A stretch of 18,374 nt of DNA. It comes from Flavobacteriales bacterium UBA1993. Lineage in GTDB: Bacteria > Bacteroidota > Bacteroidia > Flavobacteriales_G > Salibacteraceae. Under the pieces are notes generated by a model, which saw only the letters and a program-made list of their open reading frames with translations, was not told the DNA's origin and ran no database searches. The first letter of the stretch is position 1; each line of letters starts with the position of its first letter. A program made the translations under genes and the position numbers. The stretch lies in assembly GCA_002336485.1 (NCBI GenBank), contig DDCZ01000076.1, positions 1 through 18,374 of the forward strand, written 5' to 3'. Below are positions 1-7,003 of the stretch, piece after piece.

Positions 1-1886
1 GCTCGCATCTCTTCGAGCTCAATTTCTTCCCGAATCAGTTTCTGAACGTCTAACTCAATTTGCCTCAATTCTTCTTCTGAAATTTTTTCAAAGTGTGAAA
101 AATCAAATCTCAGTTTATCCGAAGAAACGAACGACCCTTTCTGTTCGACATGTGTACCAAGCGTCTGGCGCAAGACATGATGTAACAAATGAGTAGCGCT
201 ATGATTTTTAGCTGTCTCCGATCTTTTCTTAGCATCGACTCGAACCTCCAAATTAGCTTTCAAGTCTATGGGAAGCTGAGCCGAGAAGTGGATGATTTCA
301 CCATTTTCCTTTTTACAATCAAAAATGGATATCGATTCATCTCCAAATGTGAACAGCCCTTTATCTCCAACTTGACCGCCGCTTTCAGCGTAGTATGTGG
401 TTCGATCAAGCACGTACTGATAAACCTCCCTGCCCTTCAACTTCACAGCTCTGTACTTCATTAATCGCGCTGGGGTGCTGAGGGTGTCATATCCGATAAA
501 CTCCGAATTTTCACCAGAATCTATGATGGTCCAATCACCCATCTCTACTTTACTAGCGTTTCTAGAACGATTCTTTTGTTTTTTCAGCTCTTGTTCAAAT
601 TCAGGCATGTCAATACCGACATTCCGTTCTTCCGCAATTAACGCTGTCAAATCAATCGGAAACCCGTAAGTGTCATACATCTCGAAAGCAAACGTGCCTG
701 AAATCATCTTGGTTTCCGACGACAAATAAGATTCTAACCTATCCAACCCCTTCGCCAATGTAGAGAGGAAGCTACGCTCTTCCTCTTGAACTACCTTTTG
801 AATCAGCGCCTCATTTCGTTTTAATTCTGGATAATGGGCGCCCATATTCTCGATCAATTTCTTACAAACTTGATGGATAAATGGTCTATTCATATTCAGA
901 CACGAATACCCATATCGAATAGCTCGTCGTAAAACTCGCCTTATCACATATCCAGCGCCCGTATTCGAAGGCAATTGGCCATCCGCAATTGCAAAACTTA
1001 CGGCTCTGACGTGATCAGCGATTACCCGGAAAGCTATGTCGTTCAAGGAATCGGTACCGGTATATTCCTTTGATACGCTTTGTTCAATTGTCTCAATTAA
1101 TAATTGAAACGAGTCTATATCATAGTTTGATGACTTTCCTTGTAGTATGCGAGAGAGCCTTTCCAGTCCCATACCTGTGTCAATATGCTTTTCCTTTAAT
1201 GGCTCCAAGCCCCCATTCTCGAGGCTGTTATATTGCATAAACACAAGGTTCCAGATTTCAATGACTTCTGGGTGGTCTGCATTTACCAATTGCGCGCCCC
1301 CCTTTTTGGCCCGATCCGCTGCAGGTCTCATATCGTAGTGAATCTCGGAACAAGGACCGCACGGACCTGTTTCACCCATCTCCCAGAAATTATCTTTTCG
1401 GTCAAATTCTAGAATTCGGTCAGCGGCAACATGCTGCAACCACAATTCTCTCGCCTCTTCATCCAGCCCCAATTTCAGTGATTCATCTCCTTCAAAAATC
1501 GATACGTACAGACGGTCTTTATCCAGACCATAAACCTCGGTGAGTAATTCCCAGGCCCAATTGATTGCGTCCTTCTTAAAGTAATCTCCAAACGACCAAT
1601 TCCCCAACATTTCAAACATGGTGTGGTGGTAATGGTCTCTTCCTACTTCTTCCAAGTCGTTGTGTTTACCAGAAACTCGCAAGCATTTTTGACTATCGCA
1701 GACACGTCTAGATTTGGCAATCTCATTACCCACGAAAACCCCCTTGAACTGGTTCATTCCAGCGTTGGTAAACATTAGGGTTGGATCATTCTTAATAACA
1801 ATCGGATCAGAGGCTACAATATCATGAGCCTTGCTGCTAAAAAACTCAAGGAAAGTGCCTCGAATCCTGTCGGTTGTCCAGTGCAT
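1..1886 (-). CDS. alaS: Alanyl-tRNA synthetase, C-terminal part cut by window edge
   Basis: This gene charges tRNA-Ala with alanine in the cytoplasm and hydrolyses mischarged Ser/Gly-tRNA-Ala. About 628 codons are present; the family usually has about 870, so the C-terminal oligomerisation domain and the end of the editing domain lie beyond the left edge. The start ATG is at 1884-1886; an in-frame TAA lies three codons upstream, so no longer start exists. The N-terminus reads MHWTTDRIRGTFLEFF, followed by the class II core (DPTLMFTNAGMNQFK, then HHTMFEMLGNWSFGDYFK), the mid-region GYVIRRVLRRAIRYG, and the editing-domain motifs YAESGGQVGD and HSATHLLH. The gene is divergent from the M23 peptidase gene and a promoter-like box lies about 80 bp upstream. 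Identification is certain; no lesion is visible in the part present. Confidence 0.97.
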   Translation of the reverse strand, partial: MHWTTDRIRGTFLEFFSSKAHDIVASDPIVIKNDPTLMFTNAGMNQFKGVFVGNEIAKSRRVCDSQKCLRVSGKHNDLEEVGRDHYHHTMFEMLGNWSFGDYFKKDAINWAWELLTEVYGLDKDRLYVSIFEGDESLKLGLDEEARELWLQHVAADRILEFDRKDNFWEMGETGPCGPCSEIHYDMRPAADRAKKGGAQLVNADHPEVIEIWNLVFMQYNSLENGGLEPLKEKHIDTGMGLERLSRILQGKSSNYDIDSFQLLIETIEQSVSKEYTGTDSLNDIAFRVIADHVRAVSFAIADGQLPSNTGAGYVIRRVLRRAIRYGYSCLNMNRPFIHQVCKKLIENMGAHYPELKRNEALIQKVVQEEERSFLSTLAKGLDRLESYLSSETKMISGTFAFEMYDTYGFPIDLTALIAEERNVGIDMPEFEQELKKQKNRSRNASKVEMGDWTIIDSGENSEFIGYDTLSTPARLMKYRAVKLKGREVYQYVLDRTTYYAESGGQVGDKGLFTFGDESISIFDCKKENGEIIHFSAQLPIDLKANLEVRVDAKKRSETAKNHSATHLLHHVLRQTLGTHVEQKGSFVSSDKLRFDFSHFEKISEEELRQIELDVQKLIREEIELEEMR

Positions 1887-1944
1887 ACTATGTTAAAATG
1901 ATTGAATGGAAGTACAAAAAAGACAGCGAAAGTAGTAGTTGTCC

Positions 1945-1952
1945 TATTTTCG
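1945..1952 (+). promoter_or_regulatory. Candidate -7 box (TATTTTCG) for the M23 peptidase gene
   Basis: TATTTTCG followed by CGC differs at one position from TAnnTTTG. It would start transcription near 1959, about 20 nt before the TTG start at 1979. The same TATTTTCG variant occurs upstream of the PolX-like gene. No -33 element was recognised, so this is a moderate to weak call. Confidence 0.35.
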
Positions 1953-1964
1953 CGCTTCCAAATG

Positions 1965-1972
1965 CAAAGATA
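1965..1972 (-). promoter_or_regulatory. Promoter -7 box (TATCTTTG) for alaS
   Basis: Read on the minus strand this is TATCTTTG, a perfect match to the Bacteroidota -7 consensus TAnnTTTG. Transcription would begin near 1958, giving a leader of about 70 nt before the alaS ATG. No convincing TTTG -33 element is seen at the usual 19-21 bp spacing. The box lies just before the inferred TTG start of the M23 gene, so its presence argues that the M23 protein does not begin further upstream. Confidence 0.5.
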
Positions 1973-1978
1973 AATAGG

Positions 1979-2953
1979 TTGGCAAAGGTAAAGTACCAAT
2001 ACAACGAGAACACTCTCAGCTACGAAAAGATTCGAAAGAATCCTTGGAAACGTATGGCCCAGGCATCTTGGTATGCCCTAGCATCCATTGTTTCAGGGGT
2101 CGGAATTTATCTTGTCTTCAATATCGTTTATGATTCTCCACAAGAGCGTCAATTGCAAAATGATAAAGAAGAATTATTGATTCAATATGATTTGATGAGC
2201 AATCGACTCGATCAAATGAGCACCATATTAGCTGATTTAGAGAATCGCGATGATAATATCTATCGAACAATTTTCGAAGCTGAACCAATACCCGACAACA
2301 TTCGAAAGGCAGGAATTGGAGGAGTTAACAGATACAAGAATCTAGAGCGATTCAGGGATGAGTCCGAGGTTGTTATCGAAACATCAAAGAAATTAGATCG
2401 TCTAGCTAAGCAACTCTATATTCAGTCAAAGTCTTTTGATGAAGTTATAGAACTGGCAAAGCAAAAGGAGGATATGCTGGCATCCATTCCGGCCGTGCAA
2501 CCCATTTCAAACAAAGATCTCAAGCGCATGTCTTCAGGTTTTGGCAAACGCGTTCACCCTATCTACAAAACTGTTCGATTTCACTGGGGTAATGACTTTA
2601 CAGCCCCTGTCGGCACTGATATCTATTGCACAGGAAAAGGGAAAGTTGTTGAGTTGGAAAAATCTCGAAGCGGCTATGGATATCACGTGATAATCGACCA
2701 TGGATATGGGTATAAGACTCTGTATGCGCATATGAGTAAGATTAACGTAAAGCAGGGTCAAGAAATAAACCGAGGTGAAGTCATAGGCTTGGTGGGAAAC
2801 ACTGGACTTAGCAGCGCACCCCATTTGCACTACGAAGTGACGAAGAACGGCCACAAAGTCAATCCAGTTAACTTTTACTTCAACGACCTTTCTCCAGAAG
2901 AGTACGATATGATGATTCAATTGTCATCACAGGAGAATCAGTCTTTCGACTAG
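1979..2953 (+). CDS. Membrane-anchored M23 family metallopeptidase (peptidoglycan hydrolase type)
   Basis: The predicted protein (324 aa) is an inner-membrane-anchored periplasmic M23 (LytM-type) peptidase, expected to cut peptidoglycan cross-links or to act in division and envelope shape. From the N-terminus it has a short basic cytoplasmic stretch, one membrane segment at about residues 29-51, a helical coiled-coil-like region at about 52-180, and the M23 domain at about 185-300. The zinc and catalytic residues are present: H193 in RVHPIY, H202 and D206 in HWGND, and H282/H284 in HLH. I chose the TTG at 1979 because the protein then starts MAKVKYQYNENTLSYEKI, which is how I recall the flavobacterial family starting; the frame stays open back to 1874 but would overlap alaS and its promoter. 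The merR-like gene follows 14 bp later. Confidence 0.9.
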   Translation: MAKVKYQYNENTLSYEKIRKNPWKRMAQASWYALASIVSGVGIYLVFNIVYDSPQERQLQNDKEELLIQYDLMSNRLDQMSTILADLENRDDNIYRTIFEAEPIPDNIRKAGIGGVNRYKNLERFRDESEVVIETSKKLDRLAKQLYIQSKSFDEVIELAKQKEDMLASIPAVQPISNKDLKRMSSGFGKRVHPIYKTVRFHWGNDFTAPVGTDIYCTGKGKVVELEKSRSGYGYHVIIDHGYGYKTLYAHMSKINVKQGQEINRGEVIGLVGNTGLSSAPHLHYEVTKNGHKVNPVNFYFNDLSPEEYDMMIQLSSQENQSFD

Positions 2954-2955
2954 AC

Positions 2956-2963
2956 TATATTTG
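2956..2963 (+). promoter_or_regulatory. TATATTTG box directly before the MerR-type gene
   Basis: TATATTTG is a perfect match to TAnnTTTG and sits in the 14-bp gap after the M23 stop codon. A start site 6-7 nt downstream would coincide with the ATG at 2968, so either transcription gives a leaderless mRNA or the match is by chance. The gene can also be read from the M23 promoter. Confidence 0.3.
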
Positions 2964-2967
2964 TCAC

Positions 2968-3303
2968 ATGCCCTACAAAGAGAAAGAATCTTTTAAGCTG
3001 TATTATTCAATTGGAGAAGTCTCTGAACTTCTTAGTGTAAACCCTTCTCTACTTCGATTTTGGGAAAAAGAATTCGACGTAATTCGTCCATCCAAAAACA
3101 AGAAAGGAAATCGAATTTATAAGGAGAAGGATGTCAAGAATCTTAAGTTGATTCATTACTTAGTTAAAGAGCGCGGATTCACATTGGAGGGTGCAAAAAA
3201 GAAGCTTAAGGAAGGTACAGACGATCTTGAAAGCAAGGCTGAGCTAATTGAACGGTTGGGAAGCGTAAAAAACATGCTTCTCGAGCTCAAACACAGTCTC
3301 TAA
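2968..3303 (+). CDS. MerR-type helix-turn-helix regulator, short form
   Basis: This 111-aa protein is built almost entirely of a MerR-type winged helix-turn-helix domain. Residues 12-36 hold the HTH (YYSIGEVSELLSVNPSLLRF), followed by the wing with GNRIYKEKDV, and then a helix that would form the dimerisation coiled coil (KLIHYLVKERGFTLEGAKKK). No cysteine-rich or ligand-binding C-terminal domain is present, so an inducer cannot be guessed. Such short MerR-like proteins next to an M23 peptidase are common in Bacteroidota as I recall, and the 14-bp gap suggests co-transcription with it. The TAA stop overlaps the stop of the convergent hldD by 4 bp. The DNA target is unknown. Confidence 0.85.
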   Translation: MPYKEKESFKLYYSIGEVSELLSVNPSLLRFWEKEFDVIRPSKNKKGNRIYKEKDVKNLKLIHYLVKERGFTLEGAKKKLKEGTDDLESKAELIERLGSVKNMLLELKHSL

Positions 3304-4256
3304 AAGCCCTTCTTCTTTAAAAGGTAGTTCTGGACATAATCCTTGACTCCATCCTCGAGCGGCGTAAACTGCTCTGCAAACCCAGCATTTATTAGCTTAT
3401 TCATATTTGCCTCGGTATAGTATTGATAGTTATCTCTGATGTCGGCCGGCGTATCTATAAAGCTGATTTTCGGGTCTAAATCTAAGGCCTTGAACGTAGA
3501 ATTTGCAAGATCCAAAAAGGTACGCGCCGTGCCTGTGCCAAGATTGTACAATCCGGACGCCGGCAAGTTCTTCCATAAAAAGAATATTACCCGGCAAAGA
3601 TCCTTAACATAGATGAAGTCTCTTAGCTGCTCACCATCCCTATACTTCTCATTGTGCGATCGAAAGAGCTTTAAGCTGCCATTGCTTTGAATTTGATTGA
3701 AAGCATGAAAAACAACACTCGCCATTCGGCCTTTGTGATATTCATTCGGACCATAGACATTAAAAAACTTTAATCCGAACCAGGTCAGATCGTCTGAACG
3801 TTGCAAAACCCACTTATCGAATTCATTTTTAGAAACCCCGTATGCATTTAGCGGTTTTAGCTTCTCAACAATAGCGTGGTCATCATCATACCCAAATTCA
3901 CCACCGCCATATGTTGCCGCAGATGAGGCATAAATCAAAGGAATATTCCGGTCCTGACACAGCCTCCAAATTGCTTTAGAGTACTCAAGATTTAACTCTT
4001 CAAATATTTCATAGTCTACCTCTGTCGTATCGGTGCGCGCGCCCAGGTGAATGATTGAGTCAATCTGTTCATCCTTCACCCAATCAAAGAACTGGCCTCG
4101 CTCAATTTTCTCATGATCTTCTAACCCAACCTGATTGGGAATCTTGGCATTGATTGAAAAATCGTCCACTAAGACGATTTTAGAATCTATCAAACTCGAA
4201 AAATGACGCGCCACACAACTTCCAATGAACCCTGCAGCCCCAGTAATTACAATCAT
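3300..4256 (-). CDS. hldD: ADP-L-glycero-D-manno-heptose 6-epimerase
   Basis: The enzyme converts ADP-D-glycero-D-manno-heptose to the L-glycero form, the last step in making the heptose donor of the LPS inner core. The protein (318 aa, close to the usual 310) is a short-chain-dehydrogenase-type epimerase. The NAD(P) loop is GAAGFIG at residues 6-12, the catalytic region is YASSAATYGGG near 109-119, and the Tyr/Lys pair lies in YGVSK (Y139, K143). FFNVYGPNEYHKGRMASV and the late LYNLGTGTARTF are also typical of HldD (RfaD). The ATG at 4254-4256 puts the protein start directly at MIVITGAAGF; the open frame extends seven codons upstream but would run over the promoter-like box. It is divergent from the pterin operon and convergent with the MerR-type gene. 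The nearest alternative is another sugar-nucleotide epimerase. Confidence 0.93.
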   Translation of the reverse strand: MIVITGAAGFIGSCVARHFSSLIDSKIVLVDDFSINAKIPNQVGLEDHEKIERGQFFDWVKDEQIDSIIHLGARTDTTEVDYEIFEELNLEYSKAIWRLCQDRNIPLIYASSAATYGGGEFGYDDDHAIVEKLKPLNAYGVSKNEFDKWVLQRSDDLTWFGLKFFNVYGPNEYHKGRMASVVFHAFNQIQSNGSLKLFRSHNEKYRDGEQLRDFIYVKDLCRVIFFLWKNLPASGLYNLGTGTARTFLDLANSTFKALDLDPKISFIDTPADIRDNYQYYTEANMNKLINAGFAEQFTPLEDGVKDYVQNYLLKKKGF

Positions 4257-4274
4257 TTTAAATGTGATTTTCCG

Positions 4275-4282
4275 CAAAGGTA
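4275..4282 (-). promoter_or_regulatory. Promoter -7 box (TACCTTTG) for hldD
   Basis: On the minus strand the sequence reads TACCTTTGCGG, a perfect TAnnTTTG box. The predicted start site near 4268 leaves a leader of about 12 nt before the hldD ATG. No clear -33 element is seen. Confidence 0.5.
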
Positions 4283-4301
4283 TTTAATGTTGAATGCTCG
4301 C

Positions 4302-4309
4302 TATCTTCG
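4302..4309 (+). promoter_or_regulatory. Promoter -7 box (TATCTTCG) for the PTPS-folE-fabD operon
   Basis: TATCTTCGCACC is one base from the form TATCTTTGCACC that I associate with Bacteroidota promoters. Transcription would begin near 4316, about 10 nt before the ATG at 4326. It stands back to back with the hldD box; their upstream regions overlap. Confidence 0.45.
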
Positions 4310-4325
4310 CACCTTAATTTTGATT

Positions 4326-4745
4326 ATGTCAAAGCTCGTATACATAACAAGAAGGGAAAGATTCTCTGCCGCACACAAGCTCAGTAGGGAAGAGTGGAGT
4401 GAAGAAAAAAATGAAGCCGTCTTCGGAAAGTGTGCCAATCCAAACTGGCATGGTCACAACTATCAACTATTCGTTACTGTGAAGAGCGAAGTTTCGCCGG
4501 AGACTGGTTTTGTGATGGATCTAAAGATTCTTGGCGAAATAATAAAGGATAAGATCATCACCCATACCGACCACAAGAATTTAAATCTCGACACAGGATT
4601 CATGAAGGGCATTATGACTTCCACCGAGAACATTTGCATCGCCATATGGGATGAATTAGAGCCAAACATTGCCTCCAATGGCGCGACGCTTCATTGCGTA
4701 AAACTTCAGGAAACCGAAAACAATTACGTAGAGTATTATGGATGA
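4326..4745 (+). CDS. 6-pyruvoyl-tetrahydropterin synthase family protein with PTPS-II motif
   Basis: This 139-aa protein belongs to the COG0720 family, which acts on 7,8-dihydroneopterin triphosphate, the product of FolE encoded next to it. Zinc ligands are H17 (AAHKL) and the HGH at 42-44. The catalytic Cys is C36, and exactly five residues separate it from HGH, giving the C(x)5HGH signature of PTPS-II. QueD enzymes have C(x)3HGH. The surrounding residues FGKCANPNWHGHNY, the TDHKNLN catalytic loop (D82, H83), TSTEN (E101) and the terminal QETENNYV (E129) resemble the animal tetrahydrobiopterin enzyme closely. The ATG at 4326 starts MSKLVYITRRERFSAAHKL; the 41 in-frame codons upstream run into hldD and its promoter and are not homologous. 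The gene overlaps folE by 8 bp. A QueD-like role (queuosine) remains possible. Confidence 0.9.
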   Translation: MSKLVYITRRERFSAAHKLSREEWSEEKNEAVFGKCANPNWHGHNYQLFVTVKSEVSPETGFVMDLKILGEIIKDKIITHTDHKNLNLDTGFMKGIMTSTENICIAIWDELEPNIASNGATLHCVKLQETENNYVEYYG

Positions 4746-5358
4746 ATACCTTGATGCTGATAAGGGTTTTGAGCGAAAGGACAGCTACAACTCTGAGAAC
4801 ATAGAAGCGCTTTCCAATCACTACAAGCATATTATTGAACGCTGTGGAGAAGACACCTCAAGGGAAGGATTATTGAAGACCCCGGAACGTGCTGCTAAAG
4901 CCATGCAATTTCTGACGCAAGGATATGAGCAAAACGGTGCAGACATTCTCAATTCCGCACTTTTTGAGGAGGAACACCAGCAAATGGTGATTGTAAAAAA
5001 CATAGAGCTCTATTCTTTATGCGAACATCATATTCTACCCTTCTTTGGCAAGGCGCATGTAGCCTATATCCCAAATGGGAAAATTGTTGGACTGAGTAAA
5101 ATTCCTCGTGTGGTTGATGTATTTGCGCGACGGCTTCAAGTTCAGGAGAGACTCACACAACAAATAAAAGATTGCATCCAATCTACACTCGAACCTGCAG
5201 GAGTGGCCGTCGTGATTGAGGCCAAACATATGTGTATGCAGATTAGAGGAGTTCAGAAGCAAAATTCTGCCACGACCACTTCGGCGTTTACCGGCGAGTT
5301 CTTAAAGGATGCAACTCGAAAAGAATTTATCAGTTTAATTTCAGCACAATTAAGTTAA
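4738..5358 (+). CDS. folE: GTP cyclohydrolase I
   Basis: FolE converts GTP to 7,8-dihydroneopterin triphosphate and formate, the entry step for folate, biopterin and queuosine. The 206-aa protein has the usual layout: a variable N-terminus of about 20 residues, then TSREGLLKTPERAAKAM, and the zinc site formed by C95 and H98 (LCEHH) with C166 (HMCMQIRG). The GLSKIPRVVDVFARRLQVQE stretch is highly conserved. The ATG at 4738 lies inside the end of the PTPS-type gene (8-bp overlap), which points to translational coupling and a shared substrate route. fabD begins 2 bp after the stop. No truncation or missing active-site residue is seen. Confidence 0.97.
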   Translation: MDEYLDADKGFERKDSYNSENIEALSNHYKHIIERCGEDTSREGLLKTPERAAKAMQFLTQGYEQNGADILNSALFEEEHQQMVIVKNIELYSLCEHHILPFFGKAHVAYIPNGKIVGLSKIPRVVDVFARRLQVQERLTQQIKDCIQSTLEPAGVAVVIEAKHMCMQIRGVQKQNSATTTSAFTGEFLKDATRKEFISLISAQLS

Positions 5359-5360
5359 GA

Positions 5361-6242
5361 ATGAAAAAGGCATACGTATTTCCTGGACAAGGCGCACAAT
5401 TCCCGGGCATGGGAAGCGACATTTATCAATCAAATGAAATCGCTAAACCATTGTTTGATCGCGCAAATGAAATTCTTGGATTCGAAATCACGAAAACCAT
5501 GTTTGAAGGTTCTCCAGATGATTTGAAACAAACGAAGGTGACACAACCCGCTGTTTTTCTACATTCTGTAATCCTCTCTAAAACCATTCCTGGATTCTCT
5601 CCCGATATGGTAGCTGGACACAGCTTGGGAGAGCTTTCGGCATTGGTCGCAAATAATACGTTGACCTTTGAGGACGGGCTCAAACTTGTATACAAAAGAG
5701 CGCTGGCTATGCAGAACGCCTGTGAACAGAACCCGAGTACGATGGCTGCTATTTTAGGGTTGGAAGATCACATTGTGGAAGATGCTTGCACTCAAATAGA
5801 TGATGTTGTGGTTGCGGCCAATTACAATTGCCCCGGTCAACTCGTTATTAGTGGTTCTAATGAAGGCATTGAAAAGGCATGCATATTAATGAAGGGACTA
5901 GGCGCAAAACGTGCGCTACCGCTTCCGGTCGGAGGCGCATTTCATAGTCCCTTGATGGAACCTGCGCGCGCGGAGCTCCAGGCGGCAATTGAATCGACTG
6001 ATTTCGCTACACCTTCTTGCCCGATATATCAAAACGTTCCCGCTAGTGCGGTTTCAGATCCAATGATCATCAAGGAAAACTTAATCGCCCAGCTCACGGC
6101 ACCGGTAAGATGGACGCAATCGGTTCAATCGATGGTGGATGACGGAGCCACTCACTTTACGGAAGTAGGCCCTGGAAAAGTGCTTTCAGGATTGATTAAG
6201 AAAATACACCGAGAAGCAGAAGTAGATCAGGCTACAGCGTAG
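5361..6242 (+). CDS. fabD: Malonyl-CoA:ACP transacylase
   Basis: FabD transfers malonyl groups from CoA to acyl carrier protein for type II fatty-acid synthesis in the cytosol. The protein (293 aa, normal length) begins with FPGQGAQFPGMG; the nucleophile is S88 in GHSLGE, the substrate-binding Arg is R113 and the catalytic His is H195 in GAFHSPLM. The oxyanion Gln lies in GQGAQ (residues 9-13). It is the last gene of the PTPS-folE-fabD unit, with only 2 bp between the folE stop and its ATG. Its stop codon runs 11 bp into the end of the convergent PHP phosphatase gene, so there is no room for a terminator between them. Confidence 0.97.
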   Translation: MKKAYVFPGQGAQFPGMGSDIYQSNEIAKPLFDRANEILGFEITKTMFEGSPDDLKQTKVTQPAVFLHSVILSKTIPGFSPDMVAGHSLGELSALVANNTLTFEDGLKLVYKRALAMQNACEQNPSTMAAILGLEDHIVEDACTQIDDVVVAANYNCPGQLVISGSNEGIEKACILMKGLGAKRALPLPVGGAFHSPLMEPARAELQAAIESTDFATPSCPIYQNVPASAVSDPMIIKENLIAQLTAPVRWTQSVQSMVDDGATHFTEVGPGKVLSGLIKKIHREAEVDQATA

Positions 6243-6984
6243 CGTTTTTCAACTGGCCTTTATTTAGCAATGCATGCATCGAAGCAGTGCACGCGGCGCG
6301 TTTCATCAAATCGATGTGACGAATATTATGACAATCGGATCCGATTAGGGAAATGAGATCATTCTGTACCATTTCCTCGGCCACCTTCTTCACCGCTGGT
6401 GAATAATGGCCGGTCAATGAATTCATATTTAACTGAAGCAGCACCCCTTTGTCGGCAATATCCTGATATTTCGAGATATCGTTGTGCCAAAAACCATATC
6501 GCTCTGGATGTGCCAAAACAGGTTGGTATCCAGCCAGCTGCATTTCAAAAACCACACTGGTAAAGTTTGCTGGCTCCCCAATGAATGGCAATTCAAACAG
6601 CACATAGTTCGCACCGAATGTCAACAGATCTTTTGCTTTTACCTTTTGCATCAATTCAGCATCTAGGTAGTACTCAGCGGCACATTCAATTTCGATATCG
6701 ATATTTTCTTTTAGGAGTGCTTCCCTTACCCGATCACAGCCACGCTGAATATCCTCTGAAGAATTTCTATAAAAATCACTCATCACATGCGGCGTCGTGA
6801 TCACTTTAGAGTAACCCAATTCTTTCATCCCGGCAATCATGGCCAGGGAGTCTTCGATCGTTTCCGCACCATCGTCAATCCCGGGAATAAAGTGTGAATG
6901 CACATCTACCTTGAGGTCTGAAAAAGATATAGGCTCGTGAATGACCTCCTTCTTTCCGAATATGTTAGATAACTTTCCGAACAT
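6232..6984 (-). CDS. CpsB/YwqE-type tyrosine-protein phosphatase (PHP domain)
   Basis: The 250-aa protein is a PHP-superfamily metal-dependent phosphatase of the CpsB/CapC/YwqE type, which in other bacteria dephosphorylates the tyrosine kinase controlling capsule or exopolysaccharide export. Metal ligands are visible: H29 and H31 in DVHSHFIPGIDDG, H66 in TTPH, E104 in AEYYLD, H159 in LAHPERY, and D217/H219 in GSDCHN. The ATG at 6982-6984 begins MFGKLSNIFGKK, the form I recall from Bacteroidota homologues; the open frame extends 23 codons further but into the coding sequence of the divergent cyclophilin gene. No kinase, Wza or glycosyltransferase gene lies beside it, so its polysaccharide locus must be elsewhere. 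A histidinol-phosphatase-like activity is a less likely alternative. Confidence 0.88.
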   Translation of the reverse strand: MFGKLSNIFGKKEVIHEPISFSDLKVDVHSHFIPGIDDGAETIEDSLAMIAGMKELGYSKVITTPHVMSDFYRNSSEDIQRGCDRVREALLKENIDIEIECAAEYYLDAELMQKVKAKDLLTFGANYVLFELPFIGEPANFTSVVFEMQLAGYQPVLAHPERYGFWHNDISKYQDIADKGVLLQLNMNSLTGHYSPAVKKVAEEMVQNDLISLIGSDCHNIRHIDLMKRAACTASMHALLNKGQLKNATL

Positions 6985-6989
6985 TGCAT

Positions 6990-6997
6990 CAAAGGTA
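6990..6997 (-). promoter_or_regulatory. TACCTTTG box abutting the PHP phosphatase start
   Basis: On the minus strand TACCTTTG matches TAnnTTTG exactly and ends five bases before the ATG. The predicted start site near 6983 coincides with the start codon, so it would yield a leaderless transcript. It may instead be a chance match. Confidence 0.3.
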
Positions 6998-7003
6998 CGC
7001 CCA

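Noticed and set aside
189..1338. Three plus-strand frames (189-464, 475-669, 1147-1338) inside alaS
   Set aside because: They are antisense to well-conserved AlaS coding sequence and show no recognisable domain.
1874..1978. Longer N-terminus (35 extra residues) for the M23 peptidase
   Set aside because: It would overlap the alaS start and the alaS promoter-like box, has no hydrophobic or domain features, and the protein from TTG 1979 already has the family-like start.
4203..4325. 41-codon upstream extension of the PTPS-type gene
   Set aside because: It runs through the hldD start and both promoter-like boxes, and the family begins at MSKLVYITRRERF.
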